From contig CANQUQ010000016.1 in the NCBI GenBank assembly GCA_947627115.1, positions 1-55,142 on the forward strand: a stretch of 55,142 bases of DNA. The letters are read 5' to 3'. Of this stretch, positions 50,627-55,142 are shown in pieces. The notes under the pieces were generated by a model. That model searched no databases, was not told the origin of the DNA, and saw only the letters and a list, made by a program, of their open reading frames with translations. This DNA comes from an uncultured Acetatifactor sp. Lineage in GTDB: Bacteria; Bacillota; Clostridia; Lachnospirales; Lachnospiraceae. The position numbers and the translations under genes are program-made. Each line of letters begins with the position of its first letter. The first letter of the stretch is position 1.

Positions 50627-53062
50627 TTATCCCATGGTGACTACCACGTCGTAATGGGTCTTGCCCTTCTCGTAAGGCACTACGCAGCCGGAGAGGGTCT
50701 GTCCGTCTACCGTGATGGACTTAACGCCCTTCTCCACATGGTCGGGATTTACGACCTTGATGTTGTATGTTCCCTCGCGGAATTTTCTCGTCAGCTCAAA
50801 ATCACCGAAATCCTTCGGCACGCAGGGATCGATGCTCAGACCCTTGTGCGTCGGATATACGCCCAGGATATGCTGCGACACGTTCACAAAGGTCCATGCC
50901 GCCGTACCCGTCAGCCAGCTGTTCTTTGCCTCGCCGTGGAACTTCGCGTCGGCGCCGGCTACCATCTGGGAATACACATAGGGCTCCGTCCTGTGGATCT
51001 CGCTGAACTCCTCCACATAGGCGGGACAGGTCTTCTTGTAGATCTCGAAGGCTCTGTCTCCACGTCCGATGACGGTCTCCGCGATGGATACCCAGGGATT
51101 GTTGTGGCAGAAGATACCGGCGTTCTCCTTGTATCCGGGCGGATAGGAGGAAATCTCGCCCAGCTCCAGATGATATCTGGTGTAGGCCGGCTGCAGGATC
51201 ATAACGCCGTACTTTGTATCCAGACGCTCCTTCACGGAATCCAGCGCTTTCTGTGCCAGACCTTCCTTTACGCCGATGCCTGCCAGCGGGCAGAAACCGT
51301 TGGACTCGATGTAGATCTGTCCCTCCTCGCATTCCTTGGAGCCGATCTTCTTGCCGTATGCGTCATAGGCGCGGACGAACCATTCGCCGTCCCAGCCGTC
51401 CTTCAGCACTGCGTCGTACATCTTCTGTACTTCCGCACGGGCGTAATCCGCCTCCGCCTGATCGCCCATCAGCTCGCAGAGCTGAGCGTATTCCTCGCCG
51501 TATTTGACGAACATGCCCGCGATAAATACGGATTCGGCAACGGGACCCTCGGAGGGACCGAAGGTCTGGAAGGACTCGCCCGGGTGCTCGGAGAAGCAGT
51601 TCAGATTCAGACAGTCGTTCCAGTCCGCACGGCCGATCAGAGGCAGATTGTGCGGTCCCTTGTGGTTCACGATATAGTCAAAGGAACGTTTCAAATGCGT
51701 CATCAGAGGCTTTGCAACGCTCATGTCGTTGTCGAAGGGCACCATCTCCGTGAGAATGGAGGTATCACCGCTCTCGCGGACATATGCGGACGTGCCGGCG
51801 ATCAGCCACAGCGGGTCGTCGTTGAAGCCGCTGCCGATGTCGGAGTTGCCTCTCTTGGTAAGGGGCTGGTACTGGTGGTACGCGCTGCCGTCCTCGAACT
51901 GCGTGGAAGCGATGTCGATGATACGCTGTCTTGCGCGGTCGGGAATCAGATGCACGAATCCCAGCAGATCCTGACAGGAATCTCTGAAGCCCATGCCTCT
52001 GCCGATACCGGATTCATAATAGGAAGCGGAGCGGGACATGTTGAACGTTACCATGCACTGATACTGGTTCCAGATGTTCACCATGCGGTCCACCTTGTCG
52101 TTGGAGGACTTCACGGTATACTTGGACAGCAGTTCGCTCCAGTATGTATTCAGCTCGGCGAATGCCTTCTCCACATCTGCGTCGGTCTGGTACTTCGCCA
52201 GCATAGCGTTGGCAGGCTTCTTATTGATAATGCCGGGAGCCTCCCACTTGTCGTCTTCGGGGTTCTCAAGGTAGCCCAGTACAAATACGTAAGACTTGGT
52301 CTCGCCGGGCTCCAGGGTCACATTGATCTGATGGGAGGCGATGGGTGACCAGCCGCTGGCGATGGAGCCTGTTGCCTGTCCCTTCTCGACCGCCTCCGGA
52401 TTGGCCGCGCCGCGATATGCGCCGAGGAAGGCGTCACGGCTCGTGTCAAATCCGTCTATCTTTGTGTTGACGGAGTAGACCGCATAGTGATTTCTTCTTT
52501 CTCTGTACTCGGTCTTGTGATAAATGGTGGAACCGATCACCTCCACCTCGCCGGTACTGTAGTTGCGCTGGAAGTTGCGGGAGTCATCGTCCGCATTCCA
52601 CAGGCACCACTCTACATAAGAAAAGACAGAGAGCGTCTTGGCGGTGTTTCCCTTGTTGGTCAGCTTAAGTTGGCTGATCTCACAGTTGTCGTTCATCGGA
52701 ACAAAGGTGAGCACGGACGCCTCCACATTGTTCTTTGCGCCGGTAAAACGGCTGTAGCCGATGCCGTGACGGCATTCGTAGCTGTCGAGGTCTGTCTGCG
52801 TAGGCTTCCAGCCCGGATTCCACACGGTATCGCCGTCTTTAATATAGAAGTATTTGCCGTTGATGTCGTTGGGCACGTCGTTGTAGCGGTAGCGGGTAAT
52901 GCGCAGCAGCTTGGCATCCTTATAGAAGGTGTAGCCGCCGCAGGTATTCGAGATCAGGGAAAAGAACTCGTTGCAGCCTAAGTAGTTGATCCAAGGCAGC
53001 GGCGTTTTGGGTGTTGTGATGACGTACTCGCGGTGCTCGTCATCGAAGTAGCCGAATTTCAT
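50627..53062 (-). CDS. cbp: Cellobiose phosphorylase (GH94)
   Basis: The 811-residue enzyme splits cellobiose with phosphate into glucose 1-phosphate and glucose in the cytoplasm. The N-terminus [20 protein letters not shown] and the length match clostridial cellobiose phosphorylases. Domains are an N-terminal beta-sandwich, linker helices and an (alpha/alpha)6 barrel. The catalytic general acid is Asp483 in [12 protein letters not shown]. Further landmarks are [17 protein letters not shown] and [20 protein letters not shown] precedes the ATG. It lies inside the segment flanked by the 18-bp inverted repeats. Confidence 0.96.
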   Translation of the reverse strand: MKFGYFDDEHREYVITTPKTPLPWINYLGCNEFFSLISNTCGGYTFYKDAKLLRITRYRYNDVPNDINGKYFYIKDGDTVWNPGWKPTQTDLDSYECRHGIGYSRFTGAKNNVEASVLTFVPMNDNCEISQLKLTNKGNTAKTLSVFSYVEWCLWNADDDSRNFQRNYSTGEVEVIGSTIYHKTEYRERRNHYAVYSVNTKIDGFDTSRDAFLGAYRGAANPEAVEKGQATGSIASGWSPIASHQINVTLEPGETKSYVFVLGYLENPEDDKWEAPGIINKKPANAMLAKYQTDADVEKAFAELNTYWSELLSKYTVKSSNDKVDRMVNIWNQYQCMVTFNMSRSASYYESGIGRGMGFRDSCQDLLGFVHLIPDRARQRIIDIASTQFEDGSAYHQYQPLTKRGNSDIGSGFNDDPLWLIAGTSAYVRESGDTSILTEMVPFDNDMSVAKPLMTHLKRSFDYIVNHKGPHNLPLIGRADWNDCLNLNCFSEHPGESFQTFGPSEGPVAESVFIAGMFVKYGEEYAQLCELMGDQAEADYARAEVQKMYDAVLKDGWDGEWFVRAYDAYGKKIGSKECEEGQIYIESNGFCPLAGIGVKEGLAQKALDSVKERLDTKYGVMILQPAYTRYHLELGEISSYPPGYKENAGIFCHNNPWVSIAETVIGRGDRAFEIYKKTCPAYVEEFSEIHRTEPYVYSQMVAGADAKFHGEAKNSWLTGTAAWTFVNVSQHILGVYPTHKGLSIDPCVPKDFGDFELTRKFREGTYNIKVVNPDHVEKGVKSITVDGQTLSGCVVPYEKGKTHYDVVVTMG

Positions 53063-53140
53063 AGTGGTGTTCTCCTTTTCTTTATTTTATTATATAATAA
53101 TGTAAATCATTTCTGGTGCGGATTGGTGCAATGAGCCGTG

Positions 53141-53168
53141 TGCACGGATAATTATGCACGGATAATAT
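53141..53168. promoter_or_regulatory. Tandem 14-bp direct repeats, putative operator
   Basis: TGCACGGATAAT occurs at 53141-53152 and 53155-53166, a 14-nt period. It is preceded by an overlapping CCGTG-TG-CACGG dyad. The location, 80-105 nt upstream of cbp, suits a regulator site. Confidence 0.5.
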
Positions 53169-53378
53169 TGATAAGGCAATTATACAAAATATACGGCTCA
53201 AATGCAATCACAATTTGGGAAACGGCATACATATATCTGCACTGTCTGCACTGCCTTCGGGAAATTAATTTGTGGACGATCGGCAGATAATTTTGTGGAA
53301 AACAAGGAATGTCCGGCATGCTATTCTGTATGACACAGATAAAAGTATAAAAGTTGAACAAAAAAAAACAAAAATCTA

Positions 53379-53407
53379 TTGCACAATTATCAATTTTGAT
53401 GTAATAT
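53379..53407 (+). promoter_or_regulatory. Promoter of the right transporter operon
   Basis: TTGCAC (53379-53384), a 17-nt spacer and TAATAT (53402-53407) form a good vegetative promoter. It points to the right and lies 40 nt inside the right 18-bp inverted repeat. It gives a leader of about 175 nt. Confidence 0.7.
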
Positions 53408-53446
53408 GGTTATACGCATATGATTGAGTATGCTGTAAAACAATCA

Positions 53447-53464
53447 TTAATGGGAGGAATTAAA
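53447..53464 (+). repeat. Right copy of the 18-bp inverted repeat, possible recombination site
   Basis: TTAATGGGAGGAATTAAA is the exact inverse of 49381-49398. After it, the leaders of the two operons are unrelated for 50-80 nt. Homology then resumes near GCG(A/G)C(A/G)ATAT and continues through the permease genes. Confidence 0.6.
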
Positions 53465-53587
53465 CTCGGCGGGAACGGGTCTGATATACTCCCGTGCCGA
53501 CAGGCAGGGCGGTCTTTCACCTTTGTGTGAAAGAACCGCGACAATATAGGGGCTATAGCAAAAAATATAAAAAGGGAGCGTGACACA

Positions 53588-54493
53588 ATGAAAGGTTTTC
53601 TCGAAAACACATGGAAACACAGGGCGCACGTGATAATGGCTCTACCGGTCTTCTTGATCTTGTTCTTTATCATGTACGTGCCCATGGCAGGTCTGGTAAT
53701 GGCCTTCAAGAACTTTGACTACACGAAGGGCATCTGGGCCAGCCCTTGGAACGGCATCAAAAACTTTCAGTTCATGCTGGCATCCAAGAATACATTTGTT
53801 ACCATGACAAAAAATACGCTGATGTACTACGTGATCTTCACCGCAGTGGGGACCTTCCTGAACGTGGTGCTGGCCATCGCCATCGACCAGTTCGTATTCA
53901 AGAAGGTGGCGAAGGTGATGCAGACCATCATGATCATACCCGTGTTCATTTCCTACGCGGCAGTACAGTTCATCGTATTCGCTTTCATCAGTACCGACAC
54001 CGGTATCCTGAACCATACTTTCGGCACGAACATCCGGTTCTATTCCACGGCCTCGCTGTGGCCCCTGATCCTGACTATCGTAAAGATATGGAACAGTGTA
54101 GGCTACGGCTCCGTGCTGTACATGTCCGTGCTGGCGGGCATCGACACCGAGCTGTACGAGGCGGCCCAGATCGACGGCGCCAACAAGTGGAAGCAGATCT
54201 GGCACATCACGCTGCCTTCCCTGATCCCGATGATTACTGTAATGCTCCTGCTCTCTGTGGGCGGTATCATGAGATCCGATACCGGTCTGTTCTATCAGGT
54301 CACCAGGAACAGCGGTCAGTTATATTCCACCACGCAGGTTATTGACTCTTACGTGCTGAACGCGATCTTTAAGAGCTCGAACTTCGGCTTCACCGCAGCA
54401 GCCAGCTTCTTCCAGTCCGTGATAGGTCTGCTGCTGATGCTGCTGTCCAACGGCCTGGTCCGCAAGATTGCTCCGGAAAACGCGTTATTCTAA
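53588..54493 (+). CDS. Sugar ABC transporter permease, LplB/YteP type (right copy)
   Basis: The 301-residue permease is about 94 % identical to the left copy and has the same EAA loop TELYEAAQIDGANKWKQIW. The ribosome site AAAAGGGAGCG and start context (GTGACACAATGAAAGG) are the same as in the left copy. Differences such as A42N, D68N, N143H, T242Q and P269T are scattered. It is first in the right operon and transcribed away from cbp. Confidence 0.94.
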   Translation: MKGFLENTWKHRAHVIMALPVFLILFFIMYVPMAGLVMAFKNFDYTKGIWASPWNGIKNFQFMLASKNTFVTMTKNTLMYYVIFTAVGTFLNVVLAIAIDQFVFKKVAKVMQTIMIIPVFISYAAVQFIVFAFISTDTGILNHTFGTNIRFYSTASLWPLILTIVKIWNSVGYGSVLYMSVLAGIDTELYEAAQIDGANKWKQIWHITLPSLIPMITVMLLLSVGGIMRSDTGLFYQVTRNSGQLYSTTQVIDSYVLNAIFKSSNFGFTAAASFFQSVIGLLLMLLSNGLVRKIAPENALF

Positions 54494-54510
54494 GGGAGGG
54501 AGATTGAGAG

Positions 54511-55142
54511 ATGAGCAAAAAAGGAAACATGGCCGATCTGGCCCCTTCTAAAAAAGAAAAGAAAGGACTGGGACAGTACATACTCGGCTTCTTTCTCCTG
54601 TTGTACACATTGTTCTGCCTGCTCCCCGTAGTGCTGGTGTTCGTGGCAGCCTTCTCCGACGAGAAGTCCATCACCCAGAACGGCTTCAGCTTCTGGCCTG
54701 AGAAATGGTCCATGGCGGGCATGAACAGCGTGCTGAAGTACGGCAATAAGCTCTTTACCTCCTACGGCGTCACGATCTTCATCACCGTAGGCGGCACGGC
54801 GCTGGGCCTGCTGGTGATGAGCATGTTCGCATACTCTATCAGCAGAAAAGAGTTTAGATTATCCAAGTTCTTATCCATATACCTTCTGATCCCCATGCTG
54901 TTCCAGGGCGGACAGCTGGCAGGATATATCGTGTTCACCACCATGTACCACCTGAAGGACAGCCTGTGGCTGCTGATCCTGCCGCTGTGCGTGACCACGA
55001 TGAACGTGATCATCTTGAGGACCTATATCGCCAACAGCATCCCGGCGGAGCTGATGGAGGCGGCGAAGATCGACGGCGCCGGTGAGTACCGCACCTTCTT
55101 CCAGATCACGTTCCCGCTGTTAAAGCCCTCACTTGCGGCCGT
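54511..55142 (+). CDS. Sugar ABC transporter permease, LplC/YtcP type (right copy), cut by window edge
   Basis: The frame is open from ATG 54511 to the window end (210 codons). The N-terminus MSKKGNMADLAPSKKEKKG and the EAA loop AELMEAAKIDGAGEYRTF match the left copy. About 13 residues differ, clustered at SDEKSITQNGFSFWPEKW, a loop that could contact the binding protein. GGGAGGGAGA precedes the ATG. A binding-protein gene is expected beyond the window. Confidence 0.93.
   Translation, partial: MSKKGNMADLAPSKKEKKGLGQYILGFFLLLYTLFCLLPVVLVFVAAFSDEKSITQNGFSFWPEKWSMAGMNSVLKYGNKLFTSYGVTIFITVGGTALGLLVMSMFAYSISRKEFRLSKFLSIYLLIPMLFQGGQLAGYIVFTTMYHLKDSLWLLILPLCVTTMNVIILRTYIANSIPAELMEAAKIDGAGEYRTFFQITFPLLKPSLAA

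Larger units (their letters stand above)
53063..53587. other. Divergent 525-bp regulatory region between cbp and the right transporter operon
   Basis: The region is AT-rich and has no convincing gene. It contains a CCGTG-TG-CACGG dyad (53136-53147), two 14-bp direct repeats (53141-53168), a promoter (53379-53407), the right 18-bp inverted repeat (53447-53464) and a structured leader. The cbp side has an AT-rich TATATAATAA block 30-40 nt before the cbp ribosome site but no good -35. The leader shows ACGGG/CCCGT and a CTTTCAC/GTGAAAG hairpin (53514-53533). Confidence 0.7.

Noticed and set aside
50603..52348. Long plus-strand frame of 581 codons opposite cellobiose phosphorylase
   Set aside because: It is the antisense of a well-conserved GH94 gene. 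It has no domain signature, and its composition follows the complementary codons.

Overview
The window reads as chromosomal DNA of an endospore-lineage anaerobic Clostridia member, most likely Lachnospiraceae. Supporting evidence: spore maturation genes spmA/spmB, two small coat-like proteins, the yaaO-gmk-yaaR-holB-ricT-trmN6-rsmI order known from Firmicutes, the Lachnospiraceae-type small families DUF6472 and DUF6128, a radical-SAM activase of anaerobic metabolism, and a GH94 cellobiose phosphorylase with LplB/YtcP-type sugar transporters. Family names rest on motif recognition by eye; no database search was run.

Layout. 1-71: 5'-truncated tRNA-Phe. 0.2-2.0 kb: L,D-transpeptidase with a repetitive proline-rich tail. 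2.1-12.5 kb: housekeeping cluster (HD protein, PLP decarboxylase, guanylate-kinase-like protein, YaaR, HolB, RicT, TrmN6, RsmI), interrupted between holB and ricT by a VanG-like D-Ala-D-Ser ligase and a VanT-like membrane serine/alanine racemase. 12.5-16.3 kb: small Cys protein, polytopic membrane protein, coat-like proteins and spmAB. 16.5-18.4 kb (minus): membrane-anchored DUF885 protein. 18.5-24.2 kb: araA-araB-araD-tktN-tktC, a complete route from L-arabinose into the pentose phosphate pathway. 24.4-31.3 kb: amidase, rpe, an unknown protein, metG with a structured leader, an alpha/beta hydrolase, a GNAT protein and a YesL-like protein. 31.6-35.0 kb: orphan MsmK-type sugar ABC ATPase, CdaR-like regulator, DUF6128 protein. 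35.0-36.8 kb: SRP RNA, flavin reductase, tadA and an Rpn-family remnant. 37.0-40.9 kb: glgP-malQ. 41.0-45.5 kb: activase, MATE transporter, DUF4015 protein, ldhA. 45.7-55.1 kb: two nearly identical sugar ABC transporter operons in opposite orientation, flanking a 4-kb segment that carries a tyrosine recombinase and cellobiose phosphorylase.

The most interesting part is the right end. An 18-bp sequence, itself a short dyad around a 7-bp asymmetric spacer, occurs once in front of each transporter operon in inverted orientation. The segment between the two copies holds a tyrosine recombinase and an outward-facing promoter next to the right copy. A strong terminator abuts the left copy. This is the architecture expected of an invertible promoter switch that would alternate expression between the two transporters. 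That reading is inference from sequence and could be tested with long reads.

The second notable feature is the vanG/vanT-like pair without vanXY or vanRS, placed inside a DNA-replication/RNA-modification cluster.
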